This document shows positions 40,656 to 49,980 of a stretch of 64,000 bases of DNA, piece after piece. Numbering within the stretch: the stretch's first letter is position 1; every line of letters starts with the position of its first letter. Below the pieces are notes generated by a model. It saw only the letters and a program-made list of their open reading frames with translations, was not told the origin of the DNA and did no database searches. The position numbers were made by a program, and so were the translations under genes. The DNA is taken from the NCBI RefSeq assembly GCF_021991835.1, contig NZ_JAHDAU010000001.1:248001-312000 (forward strand), written 5' to 3'. The stretch is from Polaribacter sargassicola (GTDB lineage: Bacteria; Bacteroidota; Bacteroidia; Flavobacteriales; Flavobacteriaceae).

Positions 40656-41795
40656 TTAACTATATTTTACTTTTCTAATAATTCGCATTGCTTCTTTGTA
40701 TTTAATGTAAGTTGTTTTATCATCTAAATTTCTAATATAGTTTTTTGCTTTTTTTAACTGTATAGATACTTCTAAAAAACCATGTAAATAACAAATTAAG
40801 TAATTTGTAGGTAGACGTAAAATTTCGGCTTTTTCTATATCTGAAAGAATTTCTTTTCTTTCTGTTTTAGCAACAAGGTTATTACATGTGTTGTAAATAA
40901 TTCTTACAATATTTTCATCAAATTTTGGCGGAACAAATAAAAATTCTTTTACAATAGAATGCTTTCCGTTTTCTTTAAAGTTGATGATTGTTTTTTCTAA
41001 AGGATATAATTCTTCTTGCTTTTCTAAACCTAAATAAAGGTATTCTGTTACTATAAAAGAGTCTTTATTATAAGTTATTTGAACATCATCTAAAGAAGAA
41101 AAAAATATTTTTACTTGCTCATTAATTAACTCTATATCTACTCTAGAAAAAAAATCTTCACCTTTTATAACTTTCTTTTCTCCTGCCCAACATAATACAA
41201 ATTGCTCGCTAAAAACCTTATATTGTGGATTATATTCTATTTTATGATTATTTATAAAATAGAAAACACCATCTAAAGTTAATTCAATATTATTTCTTGC
41301 ATTTTTTTCTATTGCATCAACAATATCTTTGTTTGTATTTCTTAATTCGAAGTTTCTGTTTACAGGAATAGAATTACTGCCTCTTCTATAAAAAATTGTT
41401 TCTTTATTATATTTCCAAACATTTTTTAAGAGTGATGTAATTTTATTATTAGGATAAATAGTAACCAAACCAATAACTTTATGACGTGGTAATCTTGGAA
41501 AAGGAACATTTACATATTCTATTTTTGGTGGATTTTTTAAGTATGCATTTACCAAATTTTGAATCTTACTATCATCAAAAAAGTCTACACCAACTATTTT
41601 ATTAGCTTCATCTTCAACACCAATTACTAAATAAGAATTGTTTTCTGGATTAGAATTAGAAAGTGCACAGATATGTTTTAAAAACTTTGCCTTTCCGTCT
41701 TTAGTATTTAAGGATAACTTTTGCTTTTTATCATAAAAACTATTCTCATCGTTATGAGAAAGTAGGTTTTTGATAAGTAAGCGTTTGTTAATCAT
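40656..41795 (-). CDS. Schlafen AlbA_2-domain protein
   Basis: 379 residues. Residues about 15-140 form the AlbA_2/Schlafen domain: an Glu-rich entry, FLKHICALSNSNPENNSYLVIGVEDE, IVGVDFFDDSKIQNLVNAYL and a following basic strand, then FYRRGSNSIPVN. The C-terminal 230 residues are of no known family. AlbA_2 proteins are thought to bind nucleic acid and act in regulation or defence. Here it lies 1 base after a short-chain dehydrogenase gene in a housekeeping setting, so a regulatory role is as likely as defence. Confidence 0.75.
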   Translation of the reverse strand: MINKRLLIKNLLSHNDENSFYDKKQKLSLNTKDGKAKFLKHICALSNSNPENNSYLVIGVEDEANKIVGVDFFDDSKIQNLVNAYLKNPPKIEYVNVPFPRLPRHKVIGLVTIYPNNKITSLLKNVWKYNKETIFYRRGSNSIPVNRNFELRNTNKDIVDAIEKNARNNIELTLDGVFYFINNHKIEYNPQYKVFSEQFVLCWAGEKKVIKGEDFFSRVDIELINEQVKIFFSSLDDVQITYNKDSFIVTEYLYLGLEKQEELYPLEKTIINFKENGKHSIVKEFLFVPPKFDENIVRIIYNTCNNLVAKTERKEILSDIEKAEILRLPTNYLICYLHGFLEVSIQLKKAKNYIRNLDDKTTYIKYKEAMRIIRKVKYS

Positions 41796-41796
41796 C

Positions 41797-42549
41797 TTAA
41801 TCTTTATTTAGCAAAGTTGGTGTTGCTTGTGCTGTTGGGTAAACAACTAAATCTTCTATATTTACATGATACGGTCTAGTTATTACAAAATGGATAATAT
41901 CTGCAATATCTTCTGCCTGTAAAGCTTTGTAACCTGCATAAACAGATTTTGCCTTTTCTTTATCTCCTTTAAACCGAACATCTGAAAACTCGGTTTCTAC
42001 AGCACCTGGATGAATAGCAGAAACACGAATATTATATTTGTTTAAGTCTATTCTCATCGCTTTATTTAAAGCATTTACAGCGTGTTTTGTTGCACAATAA
42101 ACATTTCCGTTAGGATACACGTCTTTTCCTGCTATAGAGCCAATATTTACAATAAAACCACTATTTTGTTGTGTCATTTTTGGAATTATTGCTTTAGAAA
42201 CATATAACAGACCTTTTACATTAATATCTAACATAGCATCCCAATCATCTAAATTACCATCTTGTATAGCAGACAAACCATGAGCGTTACCTGCATTATT
42301 TATTAAAAAATCAATGTCTTTAAAATTTTCTGGTAAAGATTTAATTGCCTTTATAACATCTTCTTTTTTAGACACATCAAACTGCAATGTAGTTACTTCT
42401 GTAAACTTGCTTAATGTTTCTTTAAGTTCTGCTAACCTCTCGGCTCTTCTACCGCAAAGAATTAATCTAATATTATTTTTTGCAAAAATTTCTGCTGTTG
42501 CTTTTCCTATTCCAGAAGTAGCTCCTGTTATAAATGCTGTTCTTCTCAT
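41797..42549 (-). CDS. short-chain dehydrogenase/reductase (YdfG-like)
   Basis: 250 residues, classical SDR. NADP site RTAFITGATSGIGKATA with RRAERL after beta-2, NNAGNAHG, active-site Ser in NIGSIAGKDVYP and the YxxxK in VYCATKHAVNALN. The end AIHPGAVETEFSDVRFKGD resembles NADP-dependent 3-hydroxy acid dehydrogenases such as YdfG. The substrate is inferred. It is immediately upstream of the AlbA_2 gene (1-base gap), probably one operon. Confidence 0.88.
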   Translation of the reverse strand: MRRTAFITGATSGIGKATAEIFAKNNIRLILCGRRAERLAELKETLSKFTEVTTLQFDVSKKEDVIKAIKSLPENFKDIDFLINNAGNAHGLSAIQDGNLDDWDAMLDINVKGLLYVSKAIIPKMTQQNSGFIVNIGSIAGKDVYPNGNVYCATKHAVNALNKAMRIDLNKYNIRVSAIHPGAVETEFSDVRFKGDKEKAKSVYAGYKALQAEDIADIIHFVITRPYHVNIEDLVVYPTAQATPTLLNKD

Positions 42550-42580
42550 CTTTTTAAAATTATAATTACTATGATAAATT

Positions 42581-43069
42581 TTATTTAATAGTAAATTCTT
42601 CTTGCATTATTTTCTTTGCTTTTTCAGTTTCGTTTTGTCCGTCTTTTAACAAACCTGGTAGCATTATTAATCTTCTTTTAATACTCCCATTTTCATCTTC
42701 AAAATAGATTATAAATCTAGAGCATGTTAAACCTAAAATTGCTTTTTTAAACTTTATCTTTTTAATTTTATTCTTATCAATTACAGAAGTAGCTGAGTTG
42801 TTTAAGCTTCTAAATATTCCGAATATTAAGTACAAGCCAAATACACTAAAAAATACTGATGAAGAAATTTCTTCTTTTTGAAAACTAATAAATGCAGAGT
42901 ATAATAAGAATAAAGAAAGTGCTGCATAGATTAATAATATTTTAGTAATACTATTACCAACACTAACACTTGCAACATTGCCAATTATTCCATCTCTAGA
43001 AATAACAATTTTATCAATTAAAACATGGCAAAATCCAGTTTTAGTTTTAAACCTTTTCTCTAATTGCAT
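42581..43069 (-). CDS. unknown membrane protein
   Basis: 162 residues. A polar N-terminal part (1-38), two adjacent helices (about 44-62 and 70-88) and a C-terminal soluble part of beta strands (KKIKFKKAILGLTCSRFIIYFE) ending in a helix. The layout, two helices with a small beta domain, recalls bacterial PH-like membrane proteins, but this is only a shape argument. It is 31 bases upstream of the SDR gene on the same strand. Confidence 0.6.
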   Translation of the reverse strand: MQLEKRFKTKTGFCHVLIDKIVISRDGIIGNVASVSVGNSITKILLIYAALSLFLLYSAFISFQKEEISSSVFFSVFGLYLIFGIFRSLNNSATSVIDKNKIKKIKFKKAILGLTCSRFIIYFEDENGSIKRRLIMLPGLLKDGQNETEKAKKIMQEEFTIK

Positions 43070-43179
43070 TATATACTAATCGCTATTTAAAAGCATTTAT
43101 AAATTCAACATAAAAATATCAAAAAGAAACTGTCTTATTTTTTGTTGCAAGTAAAATTTACTTAAAAATTATCAACAAA

Positions 43180-43206
43180 AAAACCGCTCTTTGCAGAGCG
43201 GTTTTT
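43180..43206. terminator. Rho-independent terminator upstream of the 42581 gene
   Basis: Eleven-base arms AAAACCGCTCT/AGAGCGGTTTT, loop TTGC, T runs on both sides. It ends the 43259 lipoprotein gene. Confidence 0.88.
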
Positions 43207-43258
43207 ACTTTAATTGATTAACTCCTAAATAATCAATTAAAAATCAACTAACCAAACT

Positions 43259-44188
43259 TTATTTTAAATTTCTTCTATTCTTTATCTTTCTTTCTACTTT
43301 AGTACGTTTTCTATTATCATTCCTTACAATTTCTTTTGTTTCTTTTTTTGCACTATCCGATTTTAAATACTGTACAAAACCTCTTCCCTTAAAACTGTAA
43401 GTTGTATTAGAATTTATATGATATAAACTTATCTTTCCATCATTAATAACGCTTAACTCAAATTCTTCAATATATCCGCCATCATAATTAAGTGTTAAAA
43501 TCTTTAAATTGTCATAACCAGCTACATCATAAACTTCATAACCTCCTACATAGTTCCAATTAATAGAATCAATATCTGTGCCAAAATTGTCTTGAGAACT
43601 ATAAAATGTTGTTATATTTTCTGGAGTAAAGGCTAAATAATTTTCATAATCAAAAGAATTAGGTACTCCATCTTTGGTTGATACTTTTTCCCAAGCAATG
43701 TATTCTTGTAAAAAGTATTCTATATTTTCATAAAATAACTTATCGTAATCAAAGTTATTTATGTGATATCCGATTAAATAATAATTTACATTTTCTGTAT
43801 AATTATATAATCTAATTTCATTGTTGGAAATAACTGTAACTTCAAAATCATTAAAGCCATCAATATCATGGTTAGTTTCTAAAAATCCATTATAAGTATT
43901 GTAAGTACCAACATCAATACCAAAACCATTACCTGTTCTACCAATATCTACAATGTTGTTATTGGCATATAAAATTCCGTTTACAAACGATAAGGTAAAT
44001 GCTCTAGAAACGTAAGGAATATCTCCATTACCTGTAGTTCTATGATAATCTACATACCATAAATCATATTCTGATACAACTTCTTCTAAAGTTGGTTGGT
44101 ACTCTTCATAGTAAATAGTAGAACAAGAACTAAATACTACACTTGTAATAATAATTGTTAAAAGTAGTTTTACTGATTTCATAAGCAT
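43259..44188 (-). CDS. unknown lipoprotein of a Flavobacteriaceae family
   Basis: 309 residues (306 if the second ATG at 44182 is used). Lipobox SVVFSSCSTIYY with Cys near 22. The mature protein has two similar beta-rich parts, for example YDLWYVDYHRTTGNGDIPYV and FGIDVGTYNTYNGFLET then WNYVGGYEVYDVAGYDNLK, and a basic tail. I recall relatives in Flavobacteriaceae being labelled nicotinic acid mononucleotide adenyltransferase, which this sequence does not support: no HxGH nucleotidyltransferase site is present. The function is unknown. Confidence 0.7.
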   Translation of the reverse strand: MLMKSVKLLLTIIITSVVFSSCSTIYYEEYQPTLEEVVSEYDLWYVDYHRTTGNGDIPYVSRAFTLSFVNGILYANNNIVDIGRTGNGFGIDVGTYNTYNGFLETNHDIDGFNDFEVTVISNNEIRLYNYTENVNYYLIGYHINNFDYDKLFYENIEYFLQEYIAWEKVSTKDGVPNSFDYENYLAFTPENITTFYSSQDNFGTDIDSINWNYVGGYEVYDVAGYDNLKILTLNYDGGYIEEFELSVINDGKISLYHINSNTTYSFKGRGFVQYLKSDSAKKETKEIVRNDNRKRTKVERKIKNRRNLK

Positions 44189-44270
44189 TTATTTTATGGT
44201 TACGCTTATGTAAATTCAAAATGCATGCCAAAAAATAAAATTACTCTTTCTAGAGTGATTTATATACTTA

Positions 44271-44717
44271 TTAATAACTTACTTCTTTAAGGTTTTTAAC
44301 CTTGTAATAGTAGGTCTTATTATTCAATAGATAACTAATAACAACCTCGTTTCTATTTAATTTAAAAGAACTGTTTTGGTATGATGGTAATTGATTTATA
44401 GATTCTTTTGTACGATTATTATCTAAGATTAAATCTTTATTGTTTAATGTTTTATCGAACTCTACAAAAATATATTTTAAATCTCCTTTTGTTTTTATTA
44501 AAGTTTTGGCCTTTTTATTTTTTAAAAATAAGCTATCAAATACTACTTTTTCAAAAGGAGTATATCTAATATACACTTTAGATTTATTATTAAATTTTGA
44601 AGGATAATAAATGGCCGATTCTATTGTAAAAGGAGGTTCTTTTACAAAACCTACACTTGCACAATCTATAAACAAAACAGAAATAAATAATATTAAAATA
44701 AGTTTAGTGTTTTTCAT
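44271..44717 (-). CDS. unknown secreted or lipoprotein-like protein
   Basis: 148 residues. The N-terminus ILILFISVLFIDCASVGF is a signal peptide with a Cys at the lipobox position, though Asp before Cys is unusual. The mature part is basic and beta-rich (YIRYTPFEKVVFDSLFL, VVISYLLNNKTYYYKV). No family is recognised. It shares strand with the 43259 lipoprotein gene, 82 bases away, and both look like envelope accessory genes. Confidence 0.6.
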   Translation of the reverse strand: MKNTKLILILFISVLFIDCASVGFVKEPPFTIESAIYYPSKFNNKSKVYIRYTPFEKVVFDSLFLKNKKAKTLIKTKGDLKYIFVEFDKTLNNKDLILDNNRTKESINQLPSYQNSSFKLNRNEVVISYLLNNKTYYYKVKNLKEVSY

Positions 44718-44765
44718 GTTTATTATTTTAAATAAATTAGTTCAAATTTTATACCAATAAACAAA

Positions 44766-44792
44766 AAAAGCGAACCTTATTGGTTCGCTTTT
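44766..44792. terminator. terminator at the end of the ATP synthase unit
   Basis: Eleven-base arms AAAAGCGAACC/GGTTCGCTTTT, loop TTATT, T runs on both strands. It follows atpG. Confidence 0.9.
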
Positions 44793-44812
44793 ATATCCTA
44801 TAAAAATTATTA

Positions 44813-45679
44813 TTAATTATTTAAAGCTTCTGCTCCTCCTACAATTTCTAAAATTTCATTAGTAATTGCAGCTTGACGTGCTTTATTATAAGTTAATAAT
44901 AACTCATCTCTTAATTCTGTTGCGTTGTCTGTTGCTTTATGCATTGCAGTCATACGTGCACCATGTTCTGAAGCAAAACTATCTCTAATAGCTTTATATA
45001 ATTGAGTTTTTAATGATTTTGGTATTAAAGCCTCAATAATTTCTTCTTTAGATGGTTCAAAAATATAATCAGAATTTACTTCAGATGCATCTGCTCCTTC
45101 AATAGGTTTAATTGGCAAAAATTGCTCTACCTGAGGAATTTGCGTTGCTGCATTTTTAAACTGATTATATAAAAGCTCAATTTTATCGTAAGTTCCATCA
45201 ACATATAAAGACATTAACTTTTCTGCAAGTATTGCTACATTATCAAAAGTTAAATCATCATAAATTTCATTATTATTTTCAATAATATTGAATTGCTTCT
45301 CTAAAGTATCTGCACCTTTTTTACCAATAGCAAATAAATCTACATCTACATTACTATATTTTTCTTTTACAGTTTTAAGTACTTCTTTTGTGATAGATGA
45401 ATTAAAACCACCACACAAACCTCTATTAGAAGTTACTACAACTAATAAAACTTTAGAAACTTCTCTTTGAGTTGAATATACTCCACCAGCATTACTATCT
45501 AAAGTTGCGCTTAAATTTTGCAACAATTCAGTTAGTTTAGATGAATAAGGACGCATTGCCGTAATTGCATCTTGTGCTTTCTTCAACTTTGCAGCAGATA
45601 CCATTTTCATGGCAGATGTAATCTGCATTGTTGATTTAATAGAGGTTATTCTATTACGTATTTCTTTTAAGTTTGCCAT
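44813..45679 (-). CDS. atpG: F0F1 ATP synthase gamma subunit
   Basis: 288 residues from the ATG at 45679. A longer open frame to 45721 runs through a palindromic repeat and is rejected. The N-terminus MANLKEIRNRITSIKSTMQI forms the first long helix of the rotor shaft and the C-terminus TYNKARQAAITNEILEIVGG the second; VVTSNRGLCGGFNSSI is the family signature. It is the central stalk of F1. Last gene of the atp run; atpD and atpC, which often follow, are not in this window. Confidence 0.93.
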   Translation of the reverse strand: MANLKEIRNRITSIKSTMQITSAMKMVSAAKLKKAQDAITAMRPYSSKLTELLQNLSATLDSNAGGVYSTQREVSKVLLVVVTSNRGLCGGFNSSITKEVLKTVKEKYSNVDVDLFAIGKKGADTLEKQFNIIENNNEIYDDLTFDNVAILAEKLMSLYVDGTYDKIELLYNQFKNAATQIPQVEQFLPIKPIEGADASEVNSDYIFEPSKEEIIEALIPKSLKTQLYKAIRDSFASEHGARMTAMHKATDNATELRDELLLTYNKARQAAITNEILEIVGGAEALNN

Positions 45680-45697
45680 TCTATTGAAATTTTGAAA

Positions 45698-45715
45698 TTC
45701 CCGATTTCTCGGGAA
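45698..45715. repeat. REP-like palindrome between atpA and atpG
   Basis: TTCCCGA/TCGGGAA with a 4-base loop, followed by ATGACA. It is a remnant of a dispersed repeat of the TCATTCCCG type. It sits in the 49-base gap inside the ATP synthase operon. Confidence 0.7.
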
Positions 45716-45728
45716 TGACAACTATTTT

Positions 45729-47306
45729 TTATTCGAAATGAGTAGAAATTTCTTTAGCTGCAGCTTCTAAAACTGCTGTAGCTTCTGGTGTTAATTTACC
45801 AGATTTTAGTACATCTAAAGTATCTCTATGCTTTGCGTTTAAATAATCTATATAATCCTTCTCAAATTTCTTTACTTGATCTACAGGCACATCTTTTAAC
45901 AAGTTCTTAGAACCTGCATAAATAATTGCTATTTGATCTTCTACAGAGAAAGGGTCGTTTTGTGCTTGCTTTAAAATTTCAACATTACGTTGTCCTTTAG
46001 AAATTACACTTAAAGTAGCTGCATCTAAATCTGAACCAAATTTAGCAAATGCTTCTAATTCTCTAAACTGAGCTTGATCTAATTTTAAAGTACCAGATAC
46101 TTTTTTCATAGATTTAATCTGTGCGTTACCACCAACACGAGATACAGAAATACCTACGTTAATTGCTGGACGTACACCAGAGTTAAATAAATCTCCATCT
46201 AAGAAAATCTGTCCATCTGTAATAGAAATTACGTTTGTTGGAATATATGCAGAAACGTCACCAGCTTGAGTTTCAATAATTGGTAATGCAGTTAAAGAAC
46301 CTCCACCTTTTACGATTCCTTTAATAGAATCTGGTAAATCGTTCATTTCACTTGCAATTTTATCATCATTAATAACTTTTGCAGCACGTTCTAATAATCT
46401 TGAGTGTAAGTAAAATACATCTCCTGGATAAGCCTCACGTCCCGGTGGTCTTCTTAATAATAAAGAAATTTCACGATAAGCAACTGCTTGTTTAGATAAA
46501 TCATCATAAATAATTAAAGCTGGTCTACCAGAATCTCTAAAATACTCTCCAATTGCAGCTCCTGCAAATGGTGCATAAACTTGCATTGCAGCAGGGTCTG
46601 ATGCATTTGCAGCAATAATTGTTGTATAAGCTAAAGCTCCTTTTTCTTCTAACATGTTTGCAATTGCTGCAACTGTAGAAGCTTTTTGACCAATAGCTAC
46701 ATAAATACAATATACTGGCTCACCAGCATCATAAAATTCTTTTTGATTTAAGATGGTATCTAAAGCAACTGTAGATTTACCAGTCTGACGGTCTCCAATA
46801 ATCAACTCACGTTGACCTCTACCAACAGGAATCATTGCATCAATAGATTTAATACCTGTTTGTAATGGTTCTGTTACTGGCTCTCTAAAAATAACCCCAG
46901 GAGCTCTACGCTCTAAAGGCATTTGATAAGTTATACCAACAATAGGTCCTTTACCATCAATTGGGTTTCCTAAAGTATCTAACACACGCCCAACAACTCC
47001 TTCACCTGCTTGTAAAGAAGCAATACGTTCTGTACGTTTTACTGTAGAACCTTCTTTTACTGATGTAGAAGCACCTAATAATACAACACCTGCATTATCT
47101 TCTTCTAAGTTTAATACGATACCTTCTAATCCGTTATCGAATTCTACCAACTCACCATATTGAACGTTAGAAAGACCGTAAACACGAGCAATTCCATCTC
47201 CTACCTGTAAAACAGTTCCAACTTCATTTAAAGTAGCTTTAGCTTCGAAATTTGTTAACTGTTGCTTTAAAATTGCTGATACTTCAGCTGGTTTAATACT
47301 TGCCAT
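45729..47306 (-). CDS. atpA: F0F1 ATP synthase alpha subunit
   Basis: 525 residues. Walker [14 protein letters not shown] (about residue 170), Walker B-like [30 protein letters not shown] and the arginine finger region [15 protein letters not shown] are intact. The N-terminal crown and C-terminal helical domains are of normal size. It carries the non-catalytic nucleotide sites of F1. It lies between atpH and atpG in the usual order. Confidence 0.96.
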   Translation of the reverse strand: MASIKPAEVSAILKQQLTNFEAKATLNEVGTVLQVGDGIARVYGLSNVQYGELVEFDNGLEGIVLNLEEDNAGVVLLGASTSVKEGSTVKRTERIASLQAGEGVVGRVLDTLGNPIDGKGPIVGITYQMPLERRAPGVIFREPVTEPLQTGIKSIDAMIPVGRGQRELIIGDRQTGKSTVALDTILNQKEFYDAGEPVYCIYVAIGQKASTVAAIANMLEEKGALAYTTIIAANASDPAAMQVYAPFAGAAIGEYFRDSGRPALIIYDDLSKQAVAYREISLLLRRPPGREAYPGDVFYLHSRLLERAAKVINDDKIASEMNDLPDSIKGIVKGGGSLTALPIIETQAGDVSAYIPTNVISITDGQIFLDGDLFNSGVRPAINVGISVSRVGGNAQIKSMKKVSGTLKLDQAQFRELEAFAKFGSDLDAATLSVISKGQRNVEILKQAQNDPFSVEDQIAIIYAGSKNLLKDVPVDQVKKFEKDYIDYLNAKHRDTLDVLKSGKLTPEATAVLEAAAKEISTHFE

Positions 47307-47327
47307 CTGCTATAATTTGATGTATTA

Positions 47328-47885
47328 TTAAATTTTTGGAATGAAATGACTATTGTCAAATTCCTTTTTCAATTCGTTTAAATAATTAGAGATACTTGCA
47401 TCGTATTGCACATCTCCTACACGCAAAATAAATCCTCCTAATATATTTGGATTTACTTCGTTTACTAAATTTGCTTTCTCTCCTGTTAAAGCAACTATTT
47501 TATCTAAAACTGCTTGCTCTACTTCTTTTGTTAAAGGAACCGCAGTTGTTACCTTTGCTTCTTGTAAATGCTTATCAAAATCGTAAATTATAGCATATTG
47601 TTGTGCTATTGATTGAAGCATTGCAATTCTTTTATTGTCTTCTAATAAATGAAATAAACCAAGAGTAATGTTATTTACTTTACCGTTAAATAAAGCGTTT
47701 AAAACTTTTATCTTGTCTGAAGCCTTAACAATAGGACTTGTTAACATTACTTCAAGTTCATTACTATCTGAAATTGTAGTAGCAATAAATAACATATCAT
47801 CATTTACTACAGTTTCTTCATTAGAATCTTTAGCAAGATTTAAAATTGCTTTTGCGTAACGTAATGCTGCTCTTGCGTCTTTCAT
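47328..47885 (-). CDS. atpH: F0F1 ATP synthase delta subunit
   Basis: 185 residues, normal length. The N-terminal helical bundle starts with ARAALRYAKAILNLA, and the C-terminal family motif ILGGFILRVGDVQYDASISN is clear. It forms the peripheral stalk cap that joins subunits b to F1. It starts 7 bases after the end of atpF and is followed by atpA. Confidence 0.92.
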   Translation of the reverse strand: MKDARAALRYAKAILNLAKDSNEETVVNDDMLFIATTISDSNELEVMLTSPIVKASDKIKVLNALFNGKVNNITLGLFHLLEDNKRIAMLQSIAQQYAIIYDFDKHLQEAKVTTAVPLTKEVEQAVLDKIVALTGEKANLVNEVNPNILGGFILRVGDVQYDASISNYLNELKKEFDNSHFIPKI

Positions 47886-47892
47886 ACTTAGC

Positions 47893-48393
47893 TTAGTTTA
47901 AAGTAACATCTTTTAAAATTCCTTCTACTAAATCTAATTGATCTTGTTTAGAAGATAATTCTTTTTTAATTACTGATTCTGCTATACCAATAGATAACTC
48001 TGCAACATTCTTTTTTAATTCTGCTAAAGCAGCTTGTTTTTCTTGAGCAATAGAAGCTTGTGCTTTTTCTATTAAAGATGCTGTAACTTCTTTTGCATCT
48101 TCTTTTGCTTCTGCAATCATATTATCTCTAATATCTCTTGCTTCTTTCATCATTGCATCTCTTTCTGCTCTTGCCTCTTTTATCAATCTTTCATTATCTG
48201 CTTGTAAGTTTTGCATTTCTTTTTTTGCGTTTTCTGCTGCAAGTAATGCATCTTCAATACCAGTTTCTCTTTCTTCTAAAGAGTTTAAAATTGGTTTCCA
48301 AGCAAACTTCTTCATCAAAAATAATAAAATTATTAAGATTACTATTTGCATTGCAAATAAGCCTGGCGAAAAATCGTTTAATAAAGTTTCCAT
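47893..48393 (-). CDS. atpF: F0F1 ATP synthase subunit b
   Basis: 166 residues. One N-terminal membrane helix (about 10-28, GLFAMQIVILIILLFLMKKF), the typical KPILNSLEERETGIEDALLA hinge, then a long charged coiled coil rich in Ala/Glu/Lys to the C-terminus. It is the peripheral stator stalk. Between it and atpE upstream lies a strong hairpin that may tune expression. Confidence 0.93.
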   Translation of the reverse strand: METLLNDFSPGLFAMQIVILIILLFLMKKFAWKPILNSLEERETGIEDALLAAENAKKEMQNLQADNERLIKEARAERDAMMKEARDIRDNMIAEAKEDAKEVTASLIEKAQASIAQEKQAALAELKKNVAELSIGIAESVIKKELSSKQDQLDLVEGILKDVTLN

Positions 48394-48428
48394 TCTATTA
48401 ACTAATTATATTGTTTTTTGTTTAATTT

Positions 48429-48470
48429 AAAAACACATTCTGTAACCAACCGTTACAGACTTGTGTTTTT
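48429..48470 (-). promoter_or_regulatory. two-part hairpin between atpE and atpF
   Basis: Outer 9-bp stem AAAAACACA/TGTGTTTTT and inner 7-bp stem CTGTAAC/GTTACAG, then on the minus strand TTTTTAAATT. In the direction of transcription it lies right after atpE. It could be a leaky terminator or RNA-stabilising structure that raises atpE output over downstream genes, since the c ring needs many copies. The structure is seen; the role is inferred. Confidence 0.6.
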
Positions 48471-48486
48471 GTTTTTTTTGAGAAAA

Positions 48487-48699
<213 letters not shown>

Positions 48700-48752
48700 T
48701 TAAACAAATTCTAATTCTCTTTTATACTTGATTTTTTACATCAAGATTTTTA

Positions 48753-49898
48753 CTAATGATGCTCGTGTTCTTCTACCGCCATCCCGATAAACAATGATGA
48801 TAACATCGTAAATATAAATGCTTGTAAAAAGGCTACTAAAACTTCTATAACCATAATAAACAACGCTAATACCAAAGACATTCCTGTAGATGCTACAGGG
48901 CCAAAAGCTTCTTTCATTGTAACCATTAATGCTATTAAACTCATTACCACAAAGTGACCCGCCGTTATGTTTGCGAATAAACGTACTAATAATGAAAATG
49001 GTTTAATTAAAATAAAACCTGTTAACTCAATAATAGCTAATATTGGTCTTAAAATATAAGGCACACCTGGCATCCATAATGTATGCGCCCAAAAATCTTT
49101 ACTTCCATTAAAAATGTAAATTACTAACGTAAATAATGCTAATGCTAATGTAACTGCAATTTGCCCAGTTACGTTAAACCCTAATGGAGTTAATCCTAAT
49201 AAATTTAAAATCCAAATAAAGAAAAATACAGTTAACAAAAAGCCCATAAACTTTTTATACTTTTTCTCCCCAATATTTGGTCTTGCTATTTCATCTCTAA
49301 CGTAAATTACTAAAGGCTCTAAAGCTCTACCTAATCCTTTAGGAATTTCTCTTGTTTTATATTGTTTTGCTAAAGCAGAAAAACCTAAAAACATTAAAAG
49401 ACTTGCCAACAAAATACCTACAACAGATTTTGTAATAGAAAAATCTAATACTTTATGAGCGTTTGTTGCGTGATGAGTTTCATCGAAAGATACTGTTGCA
49501 GCATCACTATTTAACTCGTAAATTTTAGAATGAATCTTTGCAAATTTTAATCCATTTTTTTCTACAATAACGTGCCCATCATCATTGTGATGAAATTCTG
49601 AAGACATAAAAGTTACCAAACCTTCACTAGACCATAAAATTACAGGTAAAGAAAAACCAAAATGCTTTCTTTCTCCCTCTTCTGATGTGTAAGAAAAAAA
49701 TGTAAAATCGTGAGAATCTTTTAAGTGATGCTGAATATAATCAGTCACTTCTTTTTGAGTATTTACTTGCCCGCCATCGTGGTTCTGAACATTATGATTC
49801 TGATCAGCATTACCAGATATAGATGCGAAACTTGTAGTTGTAATAAGAGCTATTACTGCTATTGCAAGAAATTTGATTGTTTTTTTGGCAACCTTCAT
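48753..49898 (-). CDS. atpB: F0F1 ATP synthase subunit a with signal-peptide-like extension
   Basis: 381 residues, longer than the usual 240-290. Residues 1-26 look like a signal peptide (FLAIAVIALITTTSFAS), then about 130 polar residues with many His before the first core helix at about 152. The core holds ITAGHFVVMS and the essential Arg in KPFSLLVRLFANI. A His-rich tail (VEEHEHH) ends the protein. Bacteroidota subunit a often has this layout. A TACCTTTG promoter box is 28 bases upstream. Confidence 0.93.
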   Translation of the reverse strand: MKVAKKTIKFLAIAVIALITTTSFASISGNADQNHNVQNHDGGQVNTQKEVTDYIQHHLKDSHDFTFFSYTSEEGERKHFGFSLPVILWSSEGLVTFMSSEFHHNDDGHVIVEKNGLKFAKIHSKIYELNSDAATVSFDETHHATNAHKVLDFSITKSVVGILLASLLMFLGFSALAKQYKTREIPKGLGRALEPLVIYVRDEIARPNIGEKKYKKFMGFLLTVFFFIWILNLLGLTPLGFNVTGQIAVTLALALFTLVIYIFNGSKDFWAHTLWMPGVPYILRPILAIIELTGFILIKPFSLLVRLFANITAGHFVVMSLIALMVTMKEAFGPVASTGMSLVLALFIMVIEVLVAFLQAFIFTMLSSLFIGMAVEEHEHH

Positions 49899-49926
49899 TG
49901 TTAAAATACGCTTTCTAAATTCGGCG

Positions 49927-49934
49927 CAAAGGTA
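49927..49934 (-). promoter_or_regulatory. -7 box before atpB
   Basis: The minus strand reads TACCTTTG, a full TAnnTTTG match, 28 bases before the atpB ATG. It would let the atp core genes be transcribed apart from sprE-bactofilin-atpZ. Confidence 0.5.
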
Positions 49935-49980
49935 TGCAATTATTAAAAAATATTAACCTTTTTTTAGGTATTTTTTAATA

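Noticed and set aside
40656-41795. Anti-phage defence system based on the Schlafen-type protein
   Set aside because: No nuclease, helicase, restriction or other defence gene is adjacent; neighbours are metabolic genes.
43259-44188. Nicotinic acid mononucleotide adenyltransferase
   Set aside because: No nucleotidyltransferase motif is present and the protein is an exported lipoprotein.
45680-45721. N-terminal extension of atpG by 14 codons
   Set aside because: The extension is a translation of the palindromic repeat; the conserved gamma-subunit start MANLKEIRNRI is at 45679.
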